This document shows positions 1 to 7,862 of a DNA stretch of 23,171 nt, one piece after another (positions within the stretch are counted from its first letter, which is position 1; every line of letters starts with the position of its first letter). The notes under the pieces are model-generated. The model did not search any database, had not been told where the DNA came from, and saw nothing but the letters and a program-made list of their open reading frames with translations. The stretch is from Ga0077527 sp964606765 (lineage in GTDB: Bacteria; Pseudomonadota; Gammaproteobacteria; Burkholderiales; SG8-41). The DNA lies in contig CAZSIR010000035.1 in the NCBI GenBank assembly GCA_964606765.1, positions 1 through 23,171 on the forward strand, read 5' to 3'. The translations under genes were made by a program, and so were the position numbers.

Positions 1-1
1 C

Positions 2-778
2 AAGCGCGATCCGAAATCGTGGAAGGGGTTCAAGTTCGCGGTGCCTTTCGATTACTCGATGCACAACTATCTGCTGCGTTATTACCTTGCCGAGCATGGC
101 ATTGATCCGGACAAGGATGTGCAGATCCGCTCGGTGCCGCCGCCCGAGATGGTGGCCAACCTGCGCGCCGACAACATCGACGGTTTCCTTGCGCCGGATC
201 CGGTCAACCAGCGCGCGGTGTACGACGGCGTCGGCTACATCCACACGCTGACCAAGGACATCTGGCTGGGCCATCCCTGCTGCGCATTTGCAGCGAGCAA
301 GGAATTCGTCACCAAGATGCCGAACACCTATCGCGCGCTGCTGAAGGCGATCATGGAGGCGACCGCCTTCGCCTCGAAGCAGGAAAACCGCAAGCAGATC
401 GCCGAGGCGATCGCGCCGGCCAACTACCTCAACCAGCCGGTGACCGTGGTCGAGCAGGTGCTGACCGGCACCTTTGCCGACGGACTGGGCAACATCCGCA
501 AGGAGCCGAACCGCATCGACTTTGATCCCTTCCCCTGGCATTCCTTTGCCGTCTGGATCCTGACCCAGATGAAGCGCTGGGGCCAGCTGAAGGGCGATGT
601 GGATTACGCCAAGGTCGCGCGCGAGGTTTATCTGGCGACCGATGCGGCGAAGCTGATGAAGGAGGTCGGCATGAAGCCGCCGACCACCACCAGCAAGAAA
701 TTCACCGTGATGGGCAAGGAGTTCGATCCGGCCAAGCCCCAAGCCTACCTTGACAGTTTTGCGATCAAGCGCAGCTGA
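2..778 (+). CDS. NrtA/CmpA/CynA-family ABC transporter substrate-binding protein (5' end missing)
   Basis: The reading frame is open from base 2, so the gene begins before the window; about 258 C-terminal residues are visible. An internal GTG at 41 is not taken as the start because the in-frame sequence before it (KRDPKSWKGFKFAV) is already typical of the family. Family-type stretches are FAVPFDYSMHNYLLRYYL, DNIDGFLAPDPVNQRAVYDG and DIWLGHPCCAF, as in the nitrate/bicarbonate/cyanate receptors NrtA, CmpA and CynA. These are periplasmic proteins that hand an oxyanion or cyanate to an ABC permease. The permease, ATPase and cyanase genes follow on the same strand, so cyanate is the inferred substrate. 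Nitrate or an organic sulfonate or nitrile cannot be excluded from sequence alone. Family assignment is strong; substrate assignment rests on context. Confidence 0.88.
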   Translation, partial: KRDPKSWKGFKFAVPFDYSMHNYLLRYYLAEHGIDPDKDVQIRSVPPPEMVANLRADNIDGFLAPDPVNQRAVYDGVGYIHTLTKDIWLGHPCCAFAASKEFVTKMPNTYRALLKAIMEATAFASKQENRKQIAEAIAPANYLNQPVTVVEQVLTGTFADGLGNIRKEPNRIDFDPFPWHSFAVWILTQMKRWGQLKGDVDYAKVAREVYLATDAAKLMKEVGMKPPTTTSKKFTVMGKEFDPAKPQAYLDSFAIKRS

Positions 779-808
779 GGCCGGGCGCGGGATATCCGGA
801 GACCAGGC

Positions 809-1651
809 ATGAACCGACTGCTGAGCTGGCGTGCACCGCTGCTGTCGCTGATCATCTTCATGATGGGCATCGGCATCTGGCACGCGCTGACACTGCCGAA
901 ATCCGCGGTGCAGACGGTGGATTCCGAATATGCCGCGCTGGTCGGCGCCTCGGCGGCCACCGGGCAGAAGTCGACCTTTCCGACGCCGGCGGATTTCGGC
1001 AGGAAGATCTGGCAGCATCTGAACGAGCCGTTCTACGACCGCGGACCCAACGACAAGGGCATCGGCATCCAGCTGGCGTACTCGATCGGTCGCGTGCTGG
1101 TCGGTTACCTGCTGGCTGCGCTGGTGGCCGTGCCGCTGGGTTTCCTGATCGGCATGTCGCCGACGGTCTACCGCGCGCTCGACCCCTTCATCCAGGTGCT
1201 GAAGCCGATCTCGCCCCTGGCCTGGATGCCGCTGGCGCTGTTTACCCTGAAGGACAGTGCGATATCGGCGATTTTCGTGATTTTCATCTGTTCGCTGTGG
1301 CCGATGCTGATCAATACCGCGTTCGGCGTGGCGAGTGTGCGGCGGGAATGGCTGAACGTTGCCCGTACCCTTGAAGTCGGCTCCCTGCGCACGGCATTTC
1401 GCGTCATCCTGCCCGCGGCGGCGCCGACCATCATGACCGGCATGCGCATCTCCATCAGCATTGCCTGGCTGGTGATTGTCGCCGCGGAAATGCTGGTGGG
1501 CGGCACCGGCATCGGCTACTTTGTCTGGAACGAGTGGAACAACCTGTCGATCACCAACATCCTGACCGCCATTCTGGCGATCGGCCTGGTCGGCATGCTG
1601 CTGGACCTGATGATGGCGAAGCTGACCAAGCTCGTCACGTTTACGGAGTAG
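809..1651 (+). CDS. ABC transporter permease, NrtB/CynB type
   Basis: Encodes 280 residues, typical for this permease family. An N-terminal membrane segment (LLSLIIFMMGIGIWHAL) is followed by a periplasmic stretch and a cluster of hydrophobic helices from about residue 92 on. The EAA-type loop that contacts the ATPase lies near residues 188-215 (NVARTLEVGSLRTAFRVILP, then TGMRISISIAWL). The ATG at 809 has a purine-rich CCGGAG site just upstream. It starts 30 bp after the binding-protein gene and ends 8 bp before the ATPase start, so the three are surely co-transcribed. It would form the inner-membrane channel of an importer for cyanate or a related small anion. The same fold serves taurine and nitrate systems, so the substrate is inferred from cynS downstream. 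Confidence 0.9.
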   Translation: MNRLLSWRAPLLSLIIFMMGIGIWHALTLPKSAVQTVDSEYAALVGASAATGQKSTFPTPADFGRKIWQHLNEPFYDRGPNDKGIGIQLAYSIGRVLVGYLLAALVAVPLGFLIGMSPTVYRALDPFIQVLKPISPLAWMPLALFTLKDSAISAIFVIFICSLWPMLINTAFGVASVRREWLNVARTLEVGSLRTAFRVILPAAAPTIMTGMRISISIAWLVIVAAEMLVGGTGIGYFVWNEWNNLSITNILTAILAIGLVGMLLDLMMAKLTKLVTFTE

Positions 1652-1659
1652 GGGCCGAC

Positions 1660-2577
1660 ATGAATGAACCCCTGATCCGCATCGAAGGCATCAGCAAGAA
1701 ATTCACCGGCCGCGACGGCGCCGTCAGCACGGTATTCGAGGACCTGCATTTCTCGGTGGATCCCGGCGAGTTTGTCTGCCTGATCGGCCATTCCGGCTGC
1801 GGCAAGACGACCATCCTCAACGTGCTGTCGGGCCTGGATCAGACTTCATCGGGTTATGTTTTTGTCGGCGGCCGGGAAGTCAACGGTCCCAGCCTCGACC
1901 GCGCGGTGATTTTCCAGAGCCACGCGCTGATGCCCTGGCTGACGGTGATGGGCAACATCGCGTTTGCCGTTTCCTCGCGCTGGCCCGAGTGGAGCCGGGA
2001 AAAAGTCCGCGCGCACTGCCAGCAATACATCGATCTGGTCAACCTGACCGGCTCCGAAAAAAAGCGGCCCGCCGAACTGTCGGGCGGCATGAAACAGCGC
2101 GTCGGCATTGCCCGGGCGCTGTCGATCCAGCCCAAGATGCTGCTGATGGACGAGCCCTTTTCCGCGCTGGATGCGCTGACCCGCGGCGTGCTGCAGGAGG
2201 AGGTGCTGCGCATCTGCGCCGAAACGAAGCAGACGGTGTTCATGATCACCCATGATGTCGATGAGGCCATCCTGCTCGCCGACAAGATCGTGCTGATGAC
2301 CAACGGTCCGCACGCAAAAATCGCCGAAATCGTGGTCAACACCATGCCGCGCAGCCGAACCCGGCATGACCTGCACAAGCATCCGCATTACTACCGCATC
2401 CGCAACCACCTGATTGATTTTCTGGTGGACCGGTCGAAGGCTTTCGCCGGCGATTCCCCCGATTACGATCCGCGGCATCCCCCGCTGGTGTCCCCGGGTC
2501 TGGATCCCGCGGCAGCGCTTGCGGAAGCGCCCGTTCCGCCGGTTGCCGGCAAGCCGCTGGTGTCCGTCGTCAAATAA
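1660..2577 (+). CDS. ABC transporter ATP-binding protein, NrtD/CynD type
   Basis: Encodes 305 residues from the ATG at 1660. The frame is open further upstream to 1534, but that part overlaps the permease gene and is unlike any ATPase; the ATG at 1660 follows GGAG and opens directly into the ATPase fold. Visible motifs are Walker A GHSGCGKT (43-50), Q-loop Gln86, signature LSGGMKQ (140-146), Walker B LLMDEP (161-166) and switch His198 in ITHD. It has only the single ATPase domain, without the fused receptor domain of NrtC, so it is of NrtD/CynD type. After about residue 245 there is a C-terminal tail, proline- and alanine-rich at its end, of unknown use. It powers the importer made by the two preceding genes. 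Confidence 0.92.
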   Translation: MNEPLIRIEGISKKFTGRDGAVSTVFEDLHFSVDPGEFVCLIGHSGCGKTTILNVLSGLDQTSSGYVFVGGREVNGPSLDRAVIFQSHALMPWLTVMGNIAFAVSSRWPEWSREKVRAHCQQYIDLVNLTGSEKKRPAELSGGMKQRVGIARALSIQPKMLLMDEPFSALDALTRGVLQEEVLRICAETKQTVFMITHDVDEAILLADKIVLMTNGPHAKIAEIVVNTMPRSRTRHDLHKHPHYYRIRNHLIDFLVDRSKAFAGDSPDYDPRHPPLVSPGLDPAAALAEAPVPPVAGKPLVSVVK

Positions 2578-2658
2578 GGCCTGTTTCAAATGCCCGCATC
2601 AACCTTGAGCACCGACATTTTATTGACCCGCTGAAATCCGTCCAAAGGAGAGACCGCC

Positions 2659-3159
2659 ATGAAAAAAAATGATGCACCCGAAGCACTGCTGGTTGCGGCC
2701 AGCATGACCAAACCGATGAAGCGCACCGATGTCACCGAGCTGGTGATGGAAGCCAAGATCAAGAAGGGCCTGTCGTGGACCAAAATCGCCAAGGCCGTGG
2801 GCGCGAGCAAGGAATGGACGACCGCCGGTCTGCTGGGGCAGATGCAGATGACCAAGCCGCAGGCTGAGGCCGCCGGCAAGCTGCTGGGGCTCCCGCCGTA
2901 TGCGGTGCTGCTGCTGCAGCAGGTGCCGTACAAGGGTTCCCTGCCGACGGCGGTGCCGACGGATCCCCTGATTTACCGCTTTTACGAGCTGGTCGCGATT
3001 TACGGCACGACCTTCAAGGAACTGATTCATGAAGAGTTCGGTGACGGCATCATGAGCGCCATCGATTTCAAGATGGATCTGAAGCGCGAAGCCGATCCCA
3101 AGGGCGACCGGGTGCAGATCGTGATGAGCGGCAAGTACCTGCAGTACAAGACTTACTGA
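2659..3159 (+). CDS. cynS: Cyanase (cyanate hydratase)
   Basis: Catalyses bicarbonate-dependent breakdown of cyanate to ammonia and carbon dioxide in the cytoplasm. The 166-residue product matches cyanase throughout: an N-terminal helix-turn-helix-like domain (about 24-90) and a C-terminal catalytic domain. The three known catalytic residues are present as Arg107 and Glu110 in YRFYELVAIYG and Ser133 in GDGIMSAIDF. They sit exactly 11 positions later than E. coli Arg96, Glu99 and Ser122, so the protein has an 11-residue N-terminal extension. The ATG at 2659 has a strong AAAGGAG site 8 bp upstream and is preferred over the in-frame ATG at 2704. It lies 82 bp after the ABC ATPase gene on the same strand, which supports a cyanate-import function for the transporter. 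No carbonic anhydrase gene (cynT) is seen nearby. Confidence 0.97.
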   Translation: MKKNDAPEALLVAASMTKPMKRTDVTELVMEAKIKKGLSWTKIAKAVGASKEWTTAGLLGQMQMTKPQAEAAGKLLGLPPYAVLLLQQVPYKGSLPTAVPTDPLIYRFYELVAIYGTTFKELIHEEFGDGIMSAIDFKMDLKREADPKGDRVQIVMSGKYLQYKTY

Positions 3160-3277
3160 GCGCTGACTTCGCGCAAATACCGCGTTTCGCGCGCTGATCG
3201 GCTGTGGCGCGGAATGGGCTGACGAAATCCTTCGCCGCTCATTCCGCGCATTTCGCTTTTTTACAAGGAGCTTTGTC

Positions 3278-4378
3278 ATGAAAACCGACCGCAGGAAGTT
3301 TCTGAAAGGCGGCGCTGTTGCCGCGACCGGCACCGCAATCGCCGGATTCCCGATGATTTCGCGGGCGCAGTCGGCCCAGACGTTTACCTGGAAAATGACC
3401 AGCGCCTATCCCAAAGGTGCGCCGTTCTACATGGACGGTCCCGGCAGCGCGACCGACCTCGCCAAACGCATCGAGGCGATGTCCAATGGCCGCCTCAAAA
3501 TCCAGGTGTTTGGCGCGGGCGAGCTGATTCCGGCGCTGGAGGGTTTCGACGCGGTGCGCGCGGGTACGGTGGAGATGAACCATGCCAACAGCTATTTCTG
3601 GACCGGCAAGACCTTCGCCGCGCAGTATTTCACCGCGGTGCCTTTCGGCCTGAATTTCCAGGGCATGAACGGCTGGCTCTATGACGGCGGCGGCATCAAC
3701 CTGTGGAACGAGGTCTACGCGCCTTTCGGCATGGTGGCGATGCCCTGCGGCAATACCGGTGTGCAGATGACTGGCTGGTTCAAGAAGGAAATCAAGACAG
3801 TGGCGGATTTCAAGGGGCTGAAAATGCGCATCCCCGGACTGGCCGGCAAGGTCTATGCGGCGCTGGGCGTGGATGTAAAACTGCTGCCGGGCGGGGAGAT
3901 TTTCCCGGCGCTGGAACGTGGCGTGATCGACGCCGCCGAATTTGTCGGCCCGTACCAGGATCGTCGCCTCGGTCTGCAGAAGGCGGCGAAGTACTACTAC
4001 ACCACCGGCTGGCACGAAACCGCAACAGTATCGGAACTGCTGATCAACAAGGCGGCCTGGGAAAAGCTGCCGAAGGATCTGCAGGCCGTGGTTGAAAATG
4101 CCGCCGCCGCCTGCAACGTGATCAGCGAGGCCTGGTGCCAGCGCACCAACGCGGAAGCGATGGAAGACCTGGTGAAGAACCAGAAAGTCATCGCCCGGCC
4201 GCTGCCGGACGCCGTGGTGAAAGCGTTGCGCGAAACCACGAAAAAAGTCCTCGACGAAGCGGTGGCCAAGGACCCGCTGGTGAAGAAGGTGCACGATTCG
4301 TACATGGCCTACAAAGCCCAGTACGACGCGTGGGCGGGTTACAGCGAAGCGGTCTACCACAACAAGATTCGCGGCTGA
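3278..4378 (+). CDS. TRAP transporter substrate-binding protein (DctP family, TakP-like)
   Basis: Encodes a 366-residue periplasmic receptor for a TRAP (sodium-coupled) importer. The N-terminus DRRKFLKGGA followed by a hydrophobic stretch and SRAQS is a twin-arginine (Tat) signal with probable cleavage near residue 30. Family landmarks are KMTSAYPKG, the MRIPG segment with Arg184, expected to bind a substrate carboxylate, and EFVGPYQDRRLGLQKAAKYYY followed at once by GWHE. The last region resembles the 2-oxoacid receptor TakP rather than the classical C4-dicarboxylate DctP, so an organic or oxo acid is a reasonable guess. ATG 3278 follows ACAAGGAG. The small and large permease genes follow immediately (3 bp, then a 4 bp overlap), giving a complete three-part transporter. 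Exact substrate unknown. Confidence 0.93.
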   Translation: MKTDRRKFLKGGAVAATGTAIAGFPMISRAQSAQTFTWKMTSAYPKGAPFYMDGPGSATDLAKRIEAMSNGRLKIQVFGAGELIPALEGFDAVRAGTVEMNHANSYFWTGKTFAAQYFTAVPFGLNFQGMNGWLYDGGGINLWNEVYAPFGMVAMPCGNTGVQMTGWFKKEIKTVADFKGLKMRIPGLAGKVYAALGVDVKLLPGGEIFPALERGVIDAAEFVGPYQDRRLGLQKAAKYYYTTGWHETATVSELLINKAAWEKLPKDLQAVVENAAAACNVISEAWCQRTNAEAMEDLVKNQKVIARPLPDAVVKALRETTKKVLDEAVAKDPLVKKVHDSYMAYKAQYDAWAGYSEAVYHNKIRG

Positions 4379-4381
4379 TTC

Positions 4382-4888
4382 ATGTCCCTCGCGGCTTTGC
4401 GCGCAGGCATCGAGCGGTTCACCGATGTCACCGGCCGGGCCACTGCGTGGCTCGTGCTGGTGATCGTCGTGCTGATGGCGACGAATGTGCTGCTGCGCTA
4501 TCTTTTCAGCTACGGCACGGTGTGGGCGCAGGAACTGGAATGGCATCTGCTGGCGCCGCTGATCCTGTTCGGCATCAGTTACGCCTTGCTGCATGGTGAA
4601 CATGTGCGGGTGGATGTGCTGTATGCCGGATTTTCCCCGCGCAAGAAGCTGTATGTGGATCTGCTCTCTGCCGTGCTCGCCATGCTCATCTCGGCGATCA
4701 TCATTGCCCTGTCGCTGAAATATGTGCAGCAGGCCTGGGTCATCGGCGAGCAGTCTTCCGATCCCGGTGGGCTGCCCTATCGATGGCTGCTTAAAGCATT
4801 GATTCCATTGGGTTTTTCGTTTCTCATCCTGCAATCCCTGGCACAGGCGCTGGGCGTTCTGGAAAAACTGCAGTCCCTGCGCGCATGA
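4382..4888 (+). CDS. TRAP transporter small permease (DctQ family)
   Basis: Encodes 168 residues with four hydrophobic segments, at roughly 20-40, 55-75, 95-120 and 135-155. The family segment WAQELEWHLLAPLILFGISY, followed by HGEHVRVDVLY, is characteristic of DctQ proteins. It starts 3 bp after the receptor stop codon and its last codons overlap the DctM start as ATGA, which indicates translational coupling. DctQ is the small inner-membrane subunit that pairs with DctM; it does not determine substrate by itself. Confidence 0.93.
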   Translation: MSLAALRAGIERFTDVTGRATAWLVLVIVVLMATNVLLRYLFSYGTVWAQELEWHLLAPLILFGISYALLHGEHVRVDVLYAGFSPRKKLYVDLLSAVLAMLISAIIIALSLKYVQQAWVIGEQSSDPGGLPYRWLLKALIPLGFSFLILQSLAQALGVLEKLQSLRA

Positions 4889-6210
4889 GCGGCACGGAAA
4901 TTCTCGTCCTGCTGATGCTGGCGGGCTTTTTTGCGTTGCTGTTGCTGGGCGTTCCGGTGGCGCTGACGCTCGCCACCACCGGCTTTGTGTTCGGTGTCCT
5001 GGGATTCGGCACCGACCTTTTCAATCTGTTGCCGGCGCGCATTTTCGGCGTGGTGGCCAATTACCAATGGCTGGCCATTCCGCTGTTCGTGTTCATGGGC
5101 GTGATGCTGGAGAAGTCGCGCCTGGCCGATGATCTGCTCGATGTCGTCGGCCACCTCGCCGGCGGACTGCGTGGCGGCATGGCGATCGGCATCATCGCCG
5201 TCGGCGTGCTGATGGGCGCCACCACCGGCATCGTCGGGGCCACGGTCATCACGCTGGGCCTGCTGACGCTGCCGACGCTGTTGAAGCGCGGCTATGATCC
5301 GGGCATCGCCTGCGGCGCGATCTGCGCATCGGGCACGCTGGGCCAGATCATCCCGCCCAGCCTGATCCTGATCCTGCTGTCGGACATCCTGCAGCTGTCG
5401 GTGGGTACCCTGTTTGCCGCCGCAGTGGGTCCCGGCATGCTGCTCGCGGCGATTTACTGCGTATACATCATCATCATCGGCATGGTCAGGCCGGAACTGG
5501 TGCCGCCGCTGCCGAGAGAGGAGCGGGACGCGGTATCGCGACGCCAGCTGTGGACGCGGTTTTTCAAGGTGGTGGTGCCGCCGGTGCTGCTGGTGATGTC
5601 CGTACTCGGATCGATCATCGGCGGGGTGGCGGCGCCGACCGAGGCGGCGTCGATGGGTGCGCTGGGCGCGATCCTGGTGACGGCCTTTTCCGGGCGCTTT
5701 TCCTTCCAGGTGCTGCGGGAAACCTGCCAGTCAACAACCAAGATCACCGCGATGATGATGTTCATCCTGATCTGCGCGCAGGCTTTTGCGCTCGCCTTCC
5801 GCGGCCTGCATGGCGAGGACCTGATCAACGACCTGTTCGAGTTTCTGCCGGGCGGGGTCAATGCCGACATCTGGTTCCTGATCCTGTTGATTTTCGTGCT
5901 CGGATTTTTCATCGAGTGGATCGAAATCAGCTATATCGCAGTGCCGCTGTTCCTGCCGATTTTCGCGCAGCAGGGCGTTGATCTGGTGTGGCTGGGCATG
6001 CTGATCTGCGTCACCATGCAGACCTCCTTCCTGACCCCGCCCTTCGGCTGGGCGCTGTTCTTCCTGCGCGGCGTGGCGCCGCCGGAAGTCACGACGCGCC
6101 ACATGTACATGGGCGTCATTCCCTTTGTCGCCATGCAGATGCTGGCGGTGCTGCTGGTGTTCCTGTTTCCGCAGCTCGCGCTCTGGCTGCCCAAGACCAT
6201 CGGCTGGTGA
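4885..6210 (+). CDS. TRAP transporter large permease (DctM family)
   Basis: Encodes 441 residues, the usual DctM length, hydrophobic throughout, with about a dozen membrane helices. Recognisable stretches are LLLLGVPVALTLATTGFVFG near the N-terminus, GATTGIVGATVITLGLLTLP, CASGTLGQIIPPSLILIL (a substrate/sodium-site region) and TSFLTPPFGWALFFLRG near the C-terminus. The start overlaps the DctQ stop by 4 bp (ATGA). It forms the transport channel driven by the sodium or proton gradient. It is followed 26 bp later by a gamma-glutamyltransferase-family gene on the same strand, which may act on the imported compound. Confidence 0.95.
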   Translation: MSGTEILVLLMLAGFFALLLLGVPVALTLATTGFVFGVLGFGTDLFNLLPARIFGVVANYQWLAIPLFVFMGVMLEKSRLADDLLDVVGHLAGGLRGGMAIGIIAVGVLMGATTGIVGATVITLGLLTLPTLLKRGYDPGIACGAICASGTLGQIIPPSLILILLSDILQLSVGTLFAAAVGPGMLLAAIYCVYIIIIGMVRPELVPPLPREERDAVSRRQLWTRFFKVVVPPVLLVMSVLGSIIGGVAAPTEAASMGALGAILVTAFSGRFSFQVLRETCQSTTKITAMMMFILICAQAFALAFRGLHGEDLINDLFEFLPGGVNADIWFLILLIFVLGFFIEWIEISYIAVPLFLPIFAQQGVDLVWLGMLICVTMQTSFLTPPFGWALFFLRGVAPPEVTTRHMYMGVIPFVAMQMLAVLLVFLFPQLALWLPKTIGW

Positions 6211-6236
6211 ACCGCCGGCAACGGTAGAATCAGCGC

Positions 6237-7838
6237 ATGATCCATTCCATACGCGGCACCCGGGGCATGGCGGTAGCGCCGCATGCGGCGGCTTCCCAGT
6301 CCGCGCTGTCAGTGCTGCGCGAAGGCGGCAACGCGATCGAGGCGATGATTGCCGCGGCGGCGACTATTGCCGTGGTTTATCCGCACATGAATTCCATCGG
6401 CGGCGACAGCTTCTGGCTGCTGCATGTGCCGGGCGAGGCGCCGGGGGCGATCGATGCCTGCGGCGCCGCTGCGCAAAGTGCGTCGCGCGCCTGGTATGCG
6501 GAACGCGGTCTGGCGCAAACCATACCGCCGCGGGGTGGCATGGCCGCGAATACGGTGGCCGGCACGATCTCGGGCTGGGGCGCCGCATATGAACTGTCGC
6601 GCAAGGCGCTGGGCGGACGCCTGCCGCTGACGCGACTGCTGGCGGACGCCGTTACCTACGCACGGGAAGGCACGCCGGTCACGACCAGCCAGTCATCATT
6701 GACCAACGCGAAGCTCGGCGAATTGCATGATCAGCCGGGATTTGCCGAAACTTTTCTCGATGCCGGCGGTGCGCCGCCGGCCGGCAGCCGCTTTTTCCAG
6801 AAAAAACTGGCCGACACGCTGGAACGCATCGCCAACGCCGGTACCGGGGATTTTTACCGTGGCGAGCTGGCGCAGTCACTGGCCGCGGATCTGGCTGCTG
6901 TCGGCAGCCCTCTGACCGCACGGGACCTGGCGTCGCATCGCGCACAGCTCGTTGACCCGCTGCATTTCGATCACAGTGCCGGCAGTCTGCACAATATGAC
7001 GCCGCCGACCCAGGGCGTGGTGTCGCTGCTGATACTCGGCATTCTCGATCAGCTGAACATCCGCGATGTGCCGCAGGGCAGTGCGGACTATGTGCACCTT
7101 TGTGTGGAGGCGACCAAGCAGGCCTTCCTGGTGCGGGATGCGCAGGTCACCGATCCGCGTTACATGAAGACCGCAGCGCAGAACCTGCTGGCGCCGGATC
7201 ACGTGCAAACGCTGGCCCGGCGCATCGAACGCCATCGCGCCGCGCCCTGGGGGGCGCGCACGCAGGCCGGCGATACCGTATGGATGGGTGTCATCGACGG
7301 TGCGGGCCGCGCGGTGTCGTTCATCCAGAGCATTTATCACGAGTTCGGTTCCGGCATCGTGCTGCCGGGCAGCGGCATCAACTGGCAGAACCGCGGCTGC
7401 AGTTTTTCCCTGGATGACGGTGCGCTGAATGCGCTGGAGCCGGGGCGCAAACCCTTTCACACGCTTAATCCGGCGCTGGCCCGTTTGTCCGACGGCCGCA
7501 CCGTGGTCTACGGCACGATGGGCGGCGATGGCCAGCCGCAGACGCAGTGCGCGATATTCACGCGGGCAATGGCTTACGGCATGTCGCCGCAGGCGGCGAT
7601 CAGTGCGCCGCGCTGGCTGCTCGGCCGCACCTGGGGGCAGAGCAGCGAAACGCTGAAACTGGAATCACGTTTCGATGCCGGCGTGGTGCGTGAACTGAGC
7701 GAACGCGGCCACGATGTCGAGATCATCAATGCATACGACGAAACCGTCGGGCACGCCGGGATGATCATCCGGCATGCCGACGGGATTCTGGAAGGTGGCG
7801 CTGACCCGCGCAGCGACGGCGCGGTTGCGGCTTACTAG
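6237..7838 (+). CDS. Gamma-glutamyltransferase family protein (Ntn hydrolase fold)
   Basis: Encodes 533 residues, the length expected for a one-chain precursor. The N-terminal half has REGGNAIEAMIAAAATIAVV and MNSIGGDSFWLL, typical of the family. The predicted self-cleavage and nucleophile residue is Thr347 in QAGDTVWMGVIDGAG, followed by AVSFIQSIYHEFGSGIVLPG and the GTMGGDGQPQTQ segment. Members hydrolyse or transfer gamma-glutamyl groups, or act as cephalosporin acylases. There is no signal peptide, unlike E. coli Ggt, so this one should be cytoplasmic. That fits a role on a compound brought in by the TRAP system encoded just upstream. Its own ribosome-binding site is weak (GGTAGAATCAGCGC before ATG 6237), consistent with read-through from dctM. 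Substrate unknown. Confidence 0.9.
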   Translation: MIHSIRGTRGMAVAPHAAASQSALSVLREGGNAIEAMIAAAATIAVVYPHMNSIGGDSFWLLHVPGEAPGAIDACGAAAQSASRAWYAERGLAQTIPPRGGMAANTVAGTISGWGAAYELSRKALGGRLPLTRLLADAVTYAREGTPVTTSQSSLTNAKLGELHDQPGFAETFLDAGGAPPAGSRFFQKKLADTLERIANAGTGDFYRGELAQSLAADLAAVGSPLTARDLASHRAQLVDPLHFDHSAGSLHNMTPPTQGVVSLLILGILDQLNIRDVPQGSADYVHLCVEATKQAFLVRDAQVTDPRYMKTAAQNLLAPDHVQTLARRIERHRAAPWGARTQAGDTVWMGVIDGAGRAVSFIQSIYHEFGSGIVLPGSGINWQNRGCSFSLDDGALNALEPGRKPFHTLNPALARLSDGRTVVYGTMGGDGQPQTQCAIFTRAMAYGMSPQAAISAPRWLLGRTWGQSSETLKLESRFDAGVVRELSERGHDVEIINAYDETVGHAGMIIRHADGILEGGADPRSDGAVAAY

Positions 7839-7862
7839 AAAACCGGACAACCGGGGCTGCCG

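Noticed and set aside
1534..1659. A longer start for the ABC ATPase gene
   Set aside because: The extra 42 codons overlap the permease gene and look like out-of-frame translation; ATG 1660 is the family-typical start.
3160..3277. Terminator after cynS
   Set aside because: Several GCGC repeats allow weak pairing, but I find no stable stem followed by a T run.
3239..4834. A 531-codon open frame on the minus strand opposite the TRAP receptor and DctQ genes
   Set aside because: It is a GC-rich antisense shadow: His/Arg/Gln-rich low-complexity translation, no ribosome-binding site, fully covered by two well-supported genes.
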